NCBI RefSeq assembly: GCF_002970935.1
Contig: NZ_CP027194.1
Location: 2,108,001-2,172,000 of the forward strand
Reading direction: 5' to 3'
From: Lactobacillus sp. CBA3606
GTDB lineage: Bacteria > Bacillota > Bacilli > Lactobacillales > Lactobacillaceae
Length of the DNA: 64,000 nt
Shown one piece after another: positions 53,704-63,620 of the stretch (its first letter is position 1; the number at the start of each line of letters is the position of its first letter). The position numbers and the translations under genes are program-made. The notes under the pieces are model-generated. The model was not told where the DNA came from. It saw only the letters and a program-made list of their open reading frames with translations, and did no database searches.

Positions 53704-56067
53704 ATGGCCAACATTTTAAAACGCTGGGTTGAAAGCGACAAGCGCGTCATTCGGCGTCTTGACAAAATAGCGAATCAAGTCGAAACTTACGCTGACGAAT
53801 ATGCCAAGTTAAGTGATACTGACTTACAAGCTAAAACACCGGAATTTCGTGAACGATACAAGGAGGGTGAATCACTTGATGATTTACTCCCGGAAGCATT
53901 CGCTACCGCCCGTGAAGGCGCTAAGCGAGTGCTTGGGTTATATCCGTTCCACGTACAAATCTTAGGTGGTATTGTGTTACATCAAGGTGATATTGCCGAA
54001 ATGAAGACTGGTGAAGGGAAGACCTTAACGGCTACCATGCCGGTTTATTTGAATGCAATTTCTGGCGACGGTGTGCATGTGGTCACGGTTAATGAATACT
54101 TGTCAGCCCGTGATGCCACTGAAATGGGTGAACTTTACAATTGGTTAGGCATGAGTGTGGGCATTAATGGTGCTGACAAATCGCCGGAAGAAAAGCGTGC
54201 TGCTTATAATTCAGACATCACTTATTCAACCAATGGTGAAATTGGGTTTGATTATTTACGTGATAACATGGTGGTTTATCGTGAAGACATGGTTCAACGA
54301 CCATTGAATTTTGCGATCATTGATGAAGTTGATTCAATTTTAATTGATGAAGCCCGGACGCCTTTAATTATTTCAGGACAGTCTGAAGGCACCACTGGGA
54401 TGTATAAGCGGGCCGATCGGTTTGCCAAGACCTTAACCAAGGAAACTGATTATAAAGTTGATTTGGAATCTAAGACAGTTGCTTTATTGGATGATGGGAT
54501 TCGTAAGGCTGAGAAGTATTTCGGCTTAAAAAACCTGTATGATACGGATAATACGGCGTTAAATCACTACTTAGATGAAGCCTTACGTGCCAACTATATC
54601 ATGTTAAAAGATAAAGATTACGTGATTCAAGATGGTCAAGCGATGATTGTTGACTCCTTTACGGGTCGGATTATGGATGGGCGCCGGTTCTCGGATGGCT
54701 TACATCAAGCGATTGAAGCCAAAGAACATGTTGAAATCCAAGAAGAAACTAAAACGATGGCTAACATCACGTACCAAAACTTGTTCCGGATGTATAAAAA
54801 GCTTTCTGGGATGACTGGGACCGCCAAAACAGAACAAGAAGAATTCCGCGAAATTTATAACATGGAAGTTATTAGTATTCCAACTAACCGACCAATGGTT
54901 CGTGATGATCGTTCAGATTTACTCTATCCAACGTTACGGAGTAAGTTCAATGCGGTTGTTAAAGAAATCACGGCGCTTTATGAAAAAGGGCAACCAATGT
55001 TAATTGGGACGGTCGCGGTTGAAACGTCTGAATATTTGTCACAACGTTTAGACGATGCGGGCGTTCCTCACGTGGTTTTAAATGCGAAGAACCATGCACG
55101 AGAAGCTGATATTGTTGCCAATGCTGGTCAACGTGGTGCCGTAACCATTGCCACCAACATGGCTGGTCGGGGAACTGATATTAAGTTAGGACCAGGTGTT
55201 AAAGAACTTGGTGGACTAGCGGTTATTGGGACCGAACGCCATGAATCTCGACGGATTGATAATCAGTTACGTGGTCGTTCAGGGCGTCAAGGTGATCCTG
55301 GTATGTCACAATTTTATTTATCATTGGAAGACGATTTGATGTTGCGGTTCGGTTCAGAACGGATTAAGAACTTCTTGCAACGAATGAATGTTGAAGATGA
55401 TGATGCAGTGATCCAATCACGGATGATTACGCGACAAGTCGAATCGGCGCAAAAGCGGGTCGAAGGAAATAACTATGATTCACGGAAAAATGTGTTGCAA
55501 TATGATGATGTTATGCGGGCACAACGTGAGGTTATCTACGGTGAACGTCAACAAGTTATCATGGAAGAAACGTCCCTTAAACCAGTTATTATGCCAATGG
55601 TCAAACGAACCATTGAACGGACGGTGCAATTGCACACACAAGGGGATCAAAAAGACTGGGATTTAGCGGCTATTGTTGATTTTGCACAAGCGGCGATGGT
55701 TAAAGAAGATTCAATCAGTGTTGCAGATTTAGAAAATAAGACGCAAGCTGAAATTGAAGATTACTTAATGCAACGCGTTGATGTGATTTATGCTGATAAG
55801 ACGAAGCAACTTTACGATGCTGGTCAAATGCTAGAATTTGAAAAAGTGGTTATCTTACGGGTAGTTGATGCCCATTGGACTGATCATATTGATGCGATGG
55901 ATCAACTTCGACAATCAATTGGGTTACGTGGCTATGGGCAATTGAATCCGTTAGTTGAATATCAACGGGATGGTTACCGAATGTTTGAAGAGATGGTTGC
56001 AGATATCGATTACGATACTACCCGGCTCTTCATGAAGTCTGAAATTCGGCAAAATATCCAACGTTAA
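53704..56067 (+). CDS. secA: Preprotein translocase ATPase SecA
   Basis: SecA drives secretion through SecYEG. Walker A '[11 protein letters not shown]' is near residues 100-110, the DEAD-type '[17 protein letters not shown]' is present, the '[14 protein letters not shown]' and '[10 protein letters not shown]' motifs are typical, and '[11 protein letters not shown]' completes the helicase core. At 787 aa it is shorter than E. coli SecA: the zinc-binding C-terminal tail is absent and the protein ends 'SEIRQNIQR'. This is usual in lactobacilli, so it is not a truncation. Confidence 0.97.
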   Translation: MANILKRWVESDKRVIRRLDKIANQVETYADEYAKLSDTDLQAKTPEFRERYKEGESLDDLLPEAFATAREGAKRVLGLYPFHVQILGGIVLHQGDIAEMKTGEGKTLTATMPVYLNAISGDGVHVVTVNEYLSARDATEMGELYNWLGMSVGINGADKSPEEKRAAYNSDITYSTNGEIGFDYLRDNMVVYREDMVQRPLNFAIIDEVDSILIDEARTPLIISGQSEGTTGMYKRADRFAKTLTKETDYKVDLESKTVALLDDGIRKAEKYFGLKNLYDTDNTALNHYLDEALRANYIMLKDKDYVIQDGQAMIVDSFTGRIMDGRRFSDGLHQAIEAKEHVEIQEETKTMANITYQNLFRMYKKLSGMTGTAKTEQEEFREIYNMEVISIPTNRPMVRDDRSDLLYPTLRSKFNAVVKEITALYEKGQPMLIGTVAVETSEYLSQRLDDAGVPHVVLNAKNHAREADIVANAGQRGAVTIATNMAGRGTDIKLGPGVKELGGLAVIGTERHESRRIDNQLRGRSGRQGDPGMSQFYLSLEDDLMLRFGSERIKNFLQRMNVEDDDAVIQSRMITRQVESAQKRVEGNNYDSRKNVLQYDDVMRAQREVIYGERQQVIMEETSLKPVIMPMVKRTIERTVQLHTQGDQKDWDLAAIVDFAQAAMVKEDSISVADLENKTQAEIEDYLMQRVDVIYADKTKQLYDAGQMLEFEKVVILRVVDAHWTDHIDAMDQLRQSIGLRGYGQLNPLVEYQRDGYRMFEEMVADIDYDTTRLFMKSEIRQNIQR

Positions 56068-56087
56068 TTAAATAGGCAAGTTAAAGG

Positions 56088-56118
56088 CGTAGTTGGGGTT
56101 GGTCCAACTACGTTTTTT
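56088..56118 (+). terminator. Terminator after secA
   Basis: CGTAGTTGG and CCAACTACG pair around GGTTGGT, then TTTTTT. Confidence 0.9.
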
Positions 56119-56160
56119 GCAAAAAAATAACTTAAAAATAAGTTGAGAGAAGGGTTCTTT

Positions 56161-57277
56161 GTGGAGTTAAGTGAATATAAACATTTAATTGAAGAAATGC
56201 AGAGTGCTGTCGGCGACTTTAGGGGGTCACTTTGACTTAGATGCTTTGAATGAAAGCATCCATGAAAATGAAGCGCGCATGGCTGAACCAGGATTCTGGG
56301 ATAATCAGGCAACTGCACAGACGGTTATTGATGAGAACAATGCCTTAAAAGGAAAGTTCGATGCCTATCAGCAGTTAGCTGATGAAGTTGGCGATTTAGC
56401 TGTAGCTTATGAGTTACTGAATGAAGAACCAGATGCTGAGATGCAAGCCGAATTCGAAACTGATTTTGAAAAAGCCCAGCATGATTTACAGCAATATCGG
56501 TTGAATCTACTACTAGATGGGCCTTACGACCGGAATAATGCTATTTTGGAAATTCACCCAGGTGCTGGGGGAACTGAATCGCAAGACTGGGGTGCCATGT
56601 TGTTGCGGATGTATACACGTTGGGCTGGGAGTCATCATTTCACCGTTGAAACGGTTGATTATCAGGCTGGTGATGAGGCTGGCATTAAGAGTGTGACGTT
56701 ACTCATTAGCGGTCATAATGCTTATGGCTATTTGCGTTCTGAAAAAGGGGTTCATCGGCTAGTTCGAATCTCACCATTTGATGCCGCTGGCCGGCGGCAT
56801 ACCTCATTTGCCAGTGTTGATGTGATGCCAGAATTAGATGATAGTGTTGATGTCGATATTCGGACGGATGATTTAAAAGTCGATGTTTATCGCGCGAGTG
56901 GTGCTGGTGGGCAGCATGTTAATAAAACGTCATCAGCTGTTCGGATTACCCACTTACCAACTGGAATTGTAGTCGCTAGTCAGGCCCAGCGTTCGCAGTT
57001 ACAAAATCGACAGACGGCGATGAACATGTTACGGGCCAAGCTATATGAACGGGCTGAAGAAGAACGAGCTAAAAAACGGGCCGCCATTCAAGGTGAACAG
57101 CTAGAAATCGGTTGGGGATCACAAATCCGATCCTATGTTTTCCATCCTTATACGATGGTCAAAGATCATCGGACGAGCTATGAGTCGCATGATGGTCAAG
57201 GTGTGATGGACGGTGATTTAGATCCGTTTATTGATGCTTATTTACGCTGGAAGCTAGCTCAAAAAAATCCACAGTAA
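56161..57277 (+). CDS. prfB: Peptide chain release factor 2, programmed +1 frameshift
   Basis: RF2 ends translation at UGA and UAA. The gene starts at GTG 56161 after AGAAGGG. Its first frame (24 codons) ends at an in-frame TGA at 56233-56235. The site reads AGG GGG TCA CTT TGA C, where the internal Shine-Dalgarno-like AGGGGG and the slippery CTT before TGA match the known RF2 autoregulatory site (classic AGG GGG TAT CTT TGA C). A +1 shift continues at GAC 56234. The joined product is 371 aa. Domain 3 has the GGQ motif in '[15 protein letters not shown]', and the stop-codon recognition SPF motif is 'ISPFDAAG'. It is not a pseudogene. Confidence 0.96.
56221..56236 (+). promoter_or_regulatory. 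RF2 recoding site
   Basis: AGGGGG at 56221-56226, TCA, then CTT TGA C. The stop is UGA, which RF2 itself reads, so low RF2 favours the shift and raises synthesis. Confidence 0.93.
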
Positions 57278-57284
57278 GGGTAAG

Positions 57285-57327
57285 ACACTAGAGTGACCGA
57301 TGTCAATGGTTGCTTTAGTGTTTTTTT
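57285..57327 (+). terminator. Terminator after prfB
   Basis: ACACTA...ACC pairs with GGT...TAGTGT around an inner loop, followed by TTTTTT. Confidence 0.75.
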
Positions 57328-57400
57328 GAGTATTAGGATTATAATTATTAAGAATAAACGTATTAATAGCGGCCATTAATGGAAACAAACAAGATTGGTC

Positions 57401-57429
57401 TGAACCAGTAAAAATGCTATACTAATTTC
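57401..57429 (+). promoter_or_regulatory. Promoter of the PDZ protein-phoP-phoR transcript
   Basis: TTGGTC, 17 nt, TATACT with an extended TGC, ending about 30 nt before the start codon at 57456. No Pho box is apparent here. Positions are approximate. Confidence 0.6.
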
Positions 57430-57455
57430 AGAGTTCAACGTTAGGAGTAACGCAC

Positions 57456-58631
57456 ATGCAGGTATTAAAGGTCTTGGAATTATTCTTGGTACAACCGTTA
57501 GTTTGGGTTGGCTTGATTAGATGTTATTTGTCAGCCCGGCGACGGGTCAGCTATGAGCGACAGACGTTTGGCAGTGCCATTGATGCCCATTATTTTGAAA
57601 CGCGAAATTTCTTTAAATATGGGATCTTACTAGGGTTAGCGGCGACTGTGATTAGTCTAGTTTTAGGATTGGTGGTCTCACCAGTTTGGGTCTTGATTTA
57701 TGAAGGGCTTGCCGTGATTAGTTTGTTGGTAGTTCCTTTTGGCTTAATGCCAATAACTGTTTTTGGACTTAGTTGGTTGCTTTATTGGGGACTTAATCCT
57801 AAAGTGACGTTGATAGGACATCAGCTTAAACGAGTAGGGATCACCACCATGACGCTGAGCAGTGGTGTGGTGCTTAGTGGGCTGGTGCTAGTTGTATTAT
57901 TACTGGCAAGTACGGCATTTTTATTGACACGCCGTTCAACGCAAGTGGCTTCACCACAAGTTCGACCTGATCAACGTGGCAAACGAATCGTAAGGTATCG
58001 GTGGCAACAGTTGTTGGTCTTACCAGTCGGTGTTTTGATTCCCGGTGATTGGGTACATGCGACGTTTAGTTGGTGGCCAGTTTTTCAAGTCGGTCATCAA
58101 AGCTTCGGTTTGCTCTTATTGCCATTATTACTTGGTGTGAGTGTACAAGCTTATAAGCAAACGCCAGCTGTGGCGTGGCACCGTTTAGCAACGCGCTATA
58201 GCTGGATAGCTTTAATCGGGTTGGTTATTATTATTGGCGCTAAGTTGGTCACGCTGAGTCCGCAATGGGGTGTTGGCTTAATTGGTGGCATCGTAATTCT
58301 AGTTTGGTTGAGTTTAGCGCAACATCGTTATCATGATCAACACCAACAATTTTGGTTTTCGGATACTGACCAGGGTGTGCGGGTGATTGGCTTACGGCGT
58401 CACACACCTGCAGATAAACTTAATTTGAAGGTTGGCGATATTATTTTAGAATGTAATCGTCAACCCGTGCATACTGAGACACAATTTTATGAAGCATTGT
58501 TAAAGAATCCAACCTACGTTCACTTAAAAGTGCGTAATGGACAACAGGAATTAATTATAACTGAAACAGCGATTTATAATGGGGCACCACATGAGTTAGG
58601 AATTGTGTTATTCACTGATCAGGAGGATTAA
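57456..58631 (+). CDS. Polytopic membrane protein with C-terminal PDZ domain (MinJ-like)
   Basis: This 391-aa protein has about eight hydrophobic segments in its first 290 residues and a PDZ domain at about residues 305-385 ('DQGVRVIGLRRHTPADKLN', then 'VGDIILECNRQPVHTE'). The layout resembles Bacillus MinJ, the bridge between DivIVA and MinCD, which also lies near prfB/secA-type genes in Firmicutes. I infer a division or septum role; homology is by layout only. A promoter with extended TGCTATACT lies about 30 nt before the start. phoP follows after 5 nt, an interesting link. Confidence 0.75.
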   Translation: MQVLKVLELFLVQPLVWVGLIRCYLSARRRVSYERQTFGSAIDAHYFETRNFFKYGILLGLAATVISLVLGLVVSPVWVLIYEGLAVISLLVVPFGLMPITVFGLSWLLYWGLNPKVTLIGHQLKRVGITTMTLSSGVVLSGLVLVVLLLASTAFLLTRRSTQVASPQVRPDQRGKRIVRYRWQQLLVLPVGVLIPGDWVHATFSWWPVFQVGHQSFGLLLLPLLLGVSVQAYKQTPAVAWHRLATRYSWIALIGLVIIIGAKLVTLSPQWGVGLIGGIVILVWLSLAQHRYHDQHQQFWFSDTDQGVRVIGLRRHTPADKLNLKVGDIILECNRQPVHTETQFYEALLKNPTYVHLKVRNGQQELIITETAIYNGAPHELGIVLFTDQED

Positions 58632-58636
58632 CGACC

Positions 58637-59362
58637 ATGGATAAGATTTTAGTGGTAGATGATGAACCAGCAATCGTAACGTTATTATCATATAACTTAA
58701 AACAAGCTGGTTATGAGGTTGTGACGGCTACCGATGGGGCGGCGGCGTTAGCTTTGAGTATGCAACAACCGTTTACGTGTATTTTGTTAGATTTAATGTT
58801 GCCTAAATTAGACGGCATGGAAGTGACAAAACGGTTACGGCAAGAAAAGATTCAAACGCCAATCATTATTGTCACGGCAAAAAGTGATGAATTCGATAAG
58901 GTCTTTGGTTTGGAATTGGGTGCGGATGATTATATCACGAAGCCATTTTCGCCACGAGAAGTGTTGGCCCGCATTAAAGCGGTGATTCGGCGGATGACAC
59001 CAGCCGATAAGCCAGCAGTGGTGCCAGTATCTGCGGCACCGACCAGTCGCTCGATGACCACTATTGGTGAGTTACAAATTGACCAAGATAAGTATCGGGT
59101 AACGCGTAATGGTGAAAATATTAGTGTGACGCCTAAAGAGTTTGAATTACTGGTTTATTTTATTGAACGAGAGGGTCGGGTGCTTAGTCGTGAAGCTATT
59201 TTGAATCATGTCTGGGGTTATGATTATGCGAGTGAAACCAGAATTGTAGATATTCATATTTCACATTTACGTGAAAAAATTGAACTAGATCCTAAAAATC
59301 CACAATTAATTCGAACTGTGCGTGGTTTTGGCTACGAGTTCGTTGGTGATGAGCATGCATAA
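58637..59362 (+). CDS. phoP: Response regulator, PhoP/PnpR type (OmpR family)
   Basis: This 241-aa OmpR-type regulator has a receiver domain (D8, D9, phosphoacceptor D52, K102) and a C-terminal winged helix ('ISVTPKEFELLVYFIEREGRVLSREAIL', core 'TPKEFELLVYF', and 'RTVRGFGYEF'). Position upstream of phoR and pst marks it as the phosphate regulator. The 11-bp-spaced TTTACA arrays at three promoters in this window are its likely targets. Confidence 0.92.
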   Translation: MDKILVVDDEPAIVTLLSYNLKQAGYEVVTATDGAAALALSMQQPFTCILLDLMLPKLDGMEVTKRLRQEKIQTPIIIVTAKSDEFDKVFGLELGADDYITKPFSPREVLARIKAVIRRMTPADKPAVVPVSAAPTSRSMTTIGELQIDQDKYRVTRNGENISVTPKEFELLVYFIEREGRVLSREAILNHVWGYDYASETRIVDIHISHLREKIELDPKNPQLIRTVRGFGYEFVGDEHA

Positions 59363-60749
59363 TCAGTGGCAGCAAACGATGCGTCTGTTAACGTTAGAAA
59401 ATATTTTGACGTTGTTAATCGGCTTGGTCGTGCTGCAACATTTTTCACCGATTCAATGGTCATGGCAATTAGTCGGGCTACTCATGTTAGCCATTATCTT
59501 ATTGGCGATTATTGAGGCCAGTATTGTTTGGTTTCAACAACATGAACGGCAAAAGACAATCGATCGAATGGAAGCTAAATTGCGACAAATGAGCAGTCAG
59601 CAGTTTCCACCGCATATTTTATTGCCGGAGAATGATCCACTGTATAGTTTATCGCAAGCTGTTAATCAGTTAGAGTCTTATCAGCGCAATCAGACGCGCC
59701 GAGCGGAGCTACAAGAAAAAGAATTAATGATGATTATGCGCTATTTGCCAATTGGCGTGATGGTGATTGATCATCATCGACAGGTGCAATTGTCGAATCC
59801 AGCAATGAGTGAATTGCTACAACAGTCAATTAATTCGGTAGCGCACCTTTATACAAAAGATATTCAACTGTATGCTTTGACAAAAGTGATTGAAGCGACG
59901 ATTACGACTAAAAAAAATCAGCGGGCGACGATTACGTTGACGCCAGCACCTAATACGCAGGTGGTCGAAGCAACCACGGTTTATATTCAAAATAGTCGGT
60001 CACACTTTCAGATTGTCTTAATGCTCTACAATATCACTGAGGTTTATATGATTGAACAGATGCAAGATGACTTTGTTAGTAATGCCAGTCATGAGTTGAA
60101 GACGCCAATTACAGCAATTGCTGGTTTTACTGAAACATTAATCAGTGGCGCAAAAGATGATCCCGCAACGTTGGATCAATTTTTAAAAATTATTGCCGAT
60201 GAGAGTCAACGGTTGATTGATTTGATTCAAGATGTTTTGTCATTGTCACGAATTCGGGCACAAAATATGACTAACTTATCAATCCAGACTGTGCAAGTAA
60301 AGCCGTTAGTTGATCAAGAATTGGCGGTATTGCAGCAGGCCTTTCAACGAAAAAATATTGTTGTCACCAGTCACCTTGAGCCAGCGATGACCGTGGTGGC
60401 TGATGCGCAAAAGTTGAGCCAAATTGTTAAAAACTTATTGTCGAATGCAATTAAGTATAATCGCCAAAATGGGACTGTAATTATCAGTGCTACTAGCACT
60501 GATAAGCAATGGATTTTAAAGGTTCAGGATACCGGTATCGGTATTAGTGCGAATAATCAGCAACGCATTTTTGAACGCTTCTATCGGGTCAGTCCATCGC
60601 GTTCGCAACAAGTCGTTAGTGGCACGGGACTTGGATTAGCGATCGTAAAAGAGCTGGTTAATGCGATGCACGGGCAAATTACGGTGATTAGTCAACGCGG
60701 GGTTGGCACTACAATGACGGTTGCATTGCCTATCAAAGTAACTGAGTGA
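59349..60749 (+). CDS. phoR: Sensor histidine kinase, PhoR/PnpS type
   Basis: This kinase of about 466 aa has two N-terminal membrane helices (about residues 17-30 and 40-62) separated by only about nine residues, so there is almost no extracellular sensor domain. A PAS-like domain (about 120-235), HisKA with 'SHELKTPITAIAGF' (His near 248) and the HATPase motifs 'NLLSNAIKYN', 'DTGIGI' and 'GTGLGLAI' follow. Bacillus PhoR has a large outside domain; streptococcal PnpS has the short form. The start is uncertain (ATG 59349 or 59355); it overlaps phoP. Confidence 0.92.
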   Translation: MSMHNQWQQTMRLLTLENILTLLIGLVVLQHFSPIQWSWQLVGLLMLAIILLAIIEASIVWFQQHERQKTIDRMEAKLRQMSSQQFPPHILLPENDPLYSLSQAVNQLESYQRNQTRRAELQEKELMMIMRYLPIGVMVIDHHRQVQLSNPAMSELLQQSINSVAHLYTKDIQLYALTKVIEATITTKKNQRATITLTPAPNTQVVEATTVYIQNSRSHFQIVLMLYNITEVYMIEQMQDDFVSNASHELKTPITAIAGFTETLISGAKDDPATLDQFLKIIADESQRLIDLIQDVLSLSRIRAQNMTNLSIQTVQVKPLVDQELAVLQQAFQRKNIVVTSHLEPAMTVVADAQKLSQIVKNLLSNAIKYNRQNGTVIISATSTDKQWILKVQDTGIGISANNQQRIFERFYRVSPSRSQQVVSGTGLGLAIVKELVNAMHGQITVISQRGVGTTMTVALPIKVTE

Positions 60750-60831
60750 GCTTGGGATATAGAACCCAGGCTCTTTTTTTCGGCCTTTTTTAAGTCAGCA
60801 AGCAGGTCTAACAGTTCAAAATATTTTGACA

Positions 60832-60885
60832 TTTACACAATCTTTACAAAACGTCTATTAAGTATTTACAAAAACTTTGTATTAT
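60832..60885 (+). promoter_or_regulatory. PhoP-type box array and promoter of pstS2-pstCAB
   Basis: Hexamers every 11 bp: TTTACA 60832, TTTACA 60843, TCTATT 60854, TTTACA 60865. After the last TTTACA, 9 nt lead to the -10 TATTAT (60880-60885). No separate -35 is seen, as expected for an activated promoter. Confidence 0.8.
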
Positions 60886-60917
60886 AGATATTGAGCATGG
60901 GTAGGAGGTATTTTGTT

Positions 60918-61793
60918 ATGAAGAAAAGTCGGGTCATCCAATTACTAGGACTGATTCTGATTGGCGTGTTAGTGGGGCTTGGGTACACTTACCGAGTTAA
61001 AACCAACGCTGGCGAGTCAATCACCGCAGTTGGTTCCACCGCATTACAGCCTTTAGTTGAAGCGGCTGGTGAACAATATAGTTCTGAACATACCGGGATT
61101 TTTATTAATGTGCAAGGTGGCGGCTCTGGTACGGGTCTAAGCCAAATCCAATCTGGCGCTGTTGCGATTGGTAATTCTGATATTTTTGCTGAAGAGCAAG
61201 CCGGAATTCAGGCGAGTAGGCTTAAAGATCATCAAGTTGCCGTGGTTGGGATTGCCCCAATTATTAACAAGCAGACCGGGATTACTAACTTAACTAGACA
61301 TCAATTAGACCAGATTTTTACTGGTAAATTAACGAATTGGCGTCAAGTTGGCGGTAAAAACTTGCCGATTGTCTTGATTAATCGGGCGCAAGGATCAGGA
61401 ACCAGGAAGACCTTTGAGCGGTATGCGCTCAATGGTCACAAGAGTGCTGAATCTCAAGAACAAGATTCTTCAGGTTTGGCGCGGTCGATTGTCGCCAGTA
61501 CACCCGGTGCGATTAGCTACGTTGCCTTTTCATATTTAGATTCGTCAGTGACGACGGTTACCGTGGATGGGGTGCAACCGACAGAAGCTAACGTCCGCCG
61601 GAATAAGTGGCGAATTTGGTCATATGAACATTTATATACGAGTTTACAGCCAGATCCATTAACAAAAAAATTTATTACTTATATTCTATCGACCGCTGTT
61701 CAGAAAAAGTTAGTGAAACAGTTAGGTTATATCTCGGTTCATGATATGCAGGTTCAGCGAAGTGCGACCGGTAAAATTACGACCGTGAAATAA
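60918..61793 (+). CDS. pstS: Phosphate-binding protein PstS, second copy, lipobox-less signal anchor
   Basis: This 291-aa PstS paralogue has the phosphate loop 'AVGSTALQPLVEAAG' and 'RAQGSGTRKTFERYA'. The N-terminal hydrophobic segment (about residues 6-22) is not followed by a lipobox, and the protein contains no Cys at all, so it cannot be a lipoprotein. It is probably tethered by an uncleaved anchor or released. I start at ATG 60918 after AGGAGGT. It leads the pstC-pstA-pstB operon. The first copy (49.1 kb) is lipidated. Confidence 0.93.
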   Translation: MKKSRVIQLLGLILIGVLVGLGYTYRVKTNAGESITAVGSTALQPLVEAAGEQYSSEHTGIFINVQGGGSGTGLSQIQSGAVAIGNSDIFAEEQAGIQASRLKDHQVAVVGIAPIINKQTGITNLTRHQLDQIFTGKLTNWRQVGGKNLPIVLINRAQGSGTRKTFERYALNGHKSAESQEQDSSGLARSIVASTPGAISYVAFSYLDSSVTTVTVDGVQPTEANVRRNKWRIWSYEHLYTSLQPDPLTKKFITYILSTAVQKKLVKQLGYISVHDMQVQRSATGKITTVK

Positions 61794-61803
61794 GGAGGAG
61801 CGC

Positions 61804-62733
61804 ATGGATAAAATTCGGGCAAGTCTCTTAAAAAAATCAGTTGCGAGCAAAATCGAACGCCGCGGTAAGCTAATCAGTTTGACCTGTTTGGCATTGATTA
61901 TTGTCGTCGTGTTCTTGATTTTCTACTTTGTCGCATCACGGGGGCTAGCAACCTTCTTTCAAAATCACATTAATTTTTGGCAGTTTCTAAGTGGAACCCA
62001 ATGGAATCCAGGAACCGTTGGGACCAATGGCCAGCCAGCAGTTGGGGCGTTACCAATGTTAGTTGGGTCGTTTCTAATCACAATTTTATCGGCCTTGATT
62101 GCGACGCCATTTGCCATTGGGACGGCGGTGTTTATGACTGAAATTTCACCACGGCGCGGGGCCCAAATCTTGCGACCAGTTACGGAATTATTAGTCGGGA
62201 TTCCTTCCGTTGTGTATGGGTTCATCGGCTTACAAGTTGTCGTGCCATTTGTAAGAAGTACTTTTGGTGGCAGTGGGTATGGGATACTATCCGGGACCTT
62301 TGTCCTATTCGTTATGATTCTACCAACGGTCACATCGATGAGTGCTGATGCGCTAAATGCCGTCCCAAGGTATTATCGCGAAGCTTCGCTAGCATTAGGT
62401 GCGACTCGGTGGCAAACCACGTATAAAGTGGTTTTGAGAGCCGCAATCCCCGGTATGTTAACGGCCATTGTTTTTGGGATGGCTCGAGCTTTTGGGGAAG
62501 CTTTAGCTGTACAAATGGTGATTGGGAATGCGACCTTGCTGCCGCATAATTTAGTTTCACCGGCCTCAACGTTAACCAGTATCTTAACCATGGGAATCGG
62601 GAATACAGTTATGGGTTCCTTACAAAATAATGCGTTGTGGTCCTTAGCCATGATGTTATTGCTCATGTCACTGTTCTTTAACTTAGTGATTCGCTATATT
62701 GGACGAAAGGGGAAACTAAATAATGAACGCTAA
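61804..62733 (+). CDS. pstC: Phosphate ABC transporter permease PstC
   Basis: PstC (309 aa) is one of the two channel subunits, with about six membrane helices and the ABC permease EAA loop 'REASLALGATRWQTTYKVVL'. The family motif 'SVVYGFIGLQVV' is at about residue 135. It follows pstS2 by 10 nt and overlaps pstA by 11 nt. Confidence 0.95.
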   Translation: MDKIRASLLKKSVASKIERRGKLISLTCLALIIVVVFLIFYFVASRGLATFFQNHINFWQFLSGTQWNPGTVGTNGQPAVGALPMLVGSFLITILSALIATPFAIGTAVFMTEISPRRGAQILRPVTELLVGIPSVVYGFIGLQVVVPFVRSTFGGSGYGILSGTFVLFVMILPTVTSMSADALNAVPRYYREASLALGATRWQTTYKVVLRAAIPGMLTAIVFGMARAFGEALAVQMVIGNATLLPHNLVSPASTLTSILTMGIGNTVMGSLQNNALWSLAMMLLLMSLFFNLVIRYIGRKGKLNNER

Positions 62734-63607
62734 ACGAATGGATAAGCTGGCTACCGGTATCTTATATGCCGTTGCTGCTTTAGTTGTAATTATTTTGGTG
62801 GCTTTACTTGGTTATATCCTAGTCCAAGGGGTGCCAGAAATTTCCTGGCATTTTTTAACCTCACCGTCGCTTTCATTTGAAGCCGGTGGTGGGATTGGTA
62901 TTCAACTCTTTAATTCATTCTATCTGCTGTTCTTGGCATTACTGATTTCGTTGCCCATTTCGTTGGGAGCAGGAATTTATCTGAATGAATATGCAAGTCA
63001 AAATACGTTTACTAGCTTGATTCGAACGACCATTGAAATTTTAAGCTCACTGCCTTCAGTTGTGGTTGGCTTGTTCGGTTATTTGTTCTTTGTGGTTCAA
63101 TTTAAGTTAGGCTTTTCAATCCTGTCAGGGGCATTTGCACTCACTGTCTTTAATCTGCCAATTCTAACGCGGAGTATTGAAGAAGCGTTAGCTAATATTT
63201 CTGATAGTCAACGTGAAGCTGGTTATGCTTTAGGATTATCACGTTGGGAAACGGTGACCAAGATTGTCGTGCCTGCAGCGTTGCCAAGTATTATTACCGG
63301 GATTGTTTTAAGTGCCGGTCGGATTTTTGGCGAGGCCGCAGCGTTGATTTATACGGCAGGCCAAAGTGCGCCAGCGTTAAATTTCAGTGATTGGAATCCA
63401 TTTAATATTAGTAGTCCCTTAAGTCCGTTGCGCCCGGCTGAAACTTTGGCCGTGCATATTTGGAAGATTAATTCTGAAGGGATTATGCCGGATGCTAAGG
63501 CGGTCTCAGCGGGCGCCTCAGCCGTGCTGATTATTGCAGTCTTACTCTTTAACTTCTTAGCCCGTTGGCTTGGAAAACGCTTGTATAAACATTTAACCGC
63601 TGAATAA
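62723..63607 (+). CDS. pstA: Phosphate ABC transporter permease PstA
   Basis: PstA (294 aa) is the partner permease, with about six membrane helices, 'SLPSVVVGLFGYLFFV' and the EAA loop 'REAGYALGLSRWETVTKIVV'. It overlaps pstC and is followed by pstB after 13 nt. Not to be confused with the cyclic-di-AMP receptor at 26.5 kb. Confidence 0.95.
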   Translation: MNAKRMDKLATGILYAVAALVVIILVALLGYILVQGVPEISWHFLTSPSLSFEAGGGIGIQLFNSFYLLFLALLISLPISLGAGIYLNEYASQNTFTSLIRTTIEILSSLPSVVVGLFGYLFFVVQFKLGFSILSGAFALTVFNLPILTRSIEEALANISDSQREAGYALGLSRWETVTKIVVPAALPSIITGIVLSAGRIFGEAAALIYTAGQSAPALNFSDWNPFNISSPLSPLRPAETLAVHIWKINSEGIMPDAKAVSAGASAVLIIAVLLFNFLARWLGKRLYKHLTAE

Positions 63608-63620
63608 GGAGGTCCTTTTA

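Noticed and set aside
53704-56067. SecA without zinc tail, as a truncated gene
   Set aside because: The length and end are normal for lactobacilli, and a terminator follows at the expected place.
56161-56235. Short reading frame with stop before prfB, as a sign of a pseudogene
   Set aside because: The stop is part of the conserved RF2 recoding site and the rest of the gene is intact.
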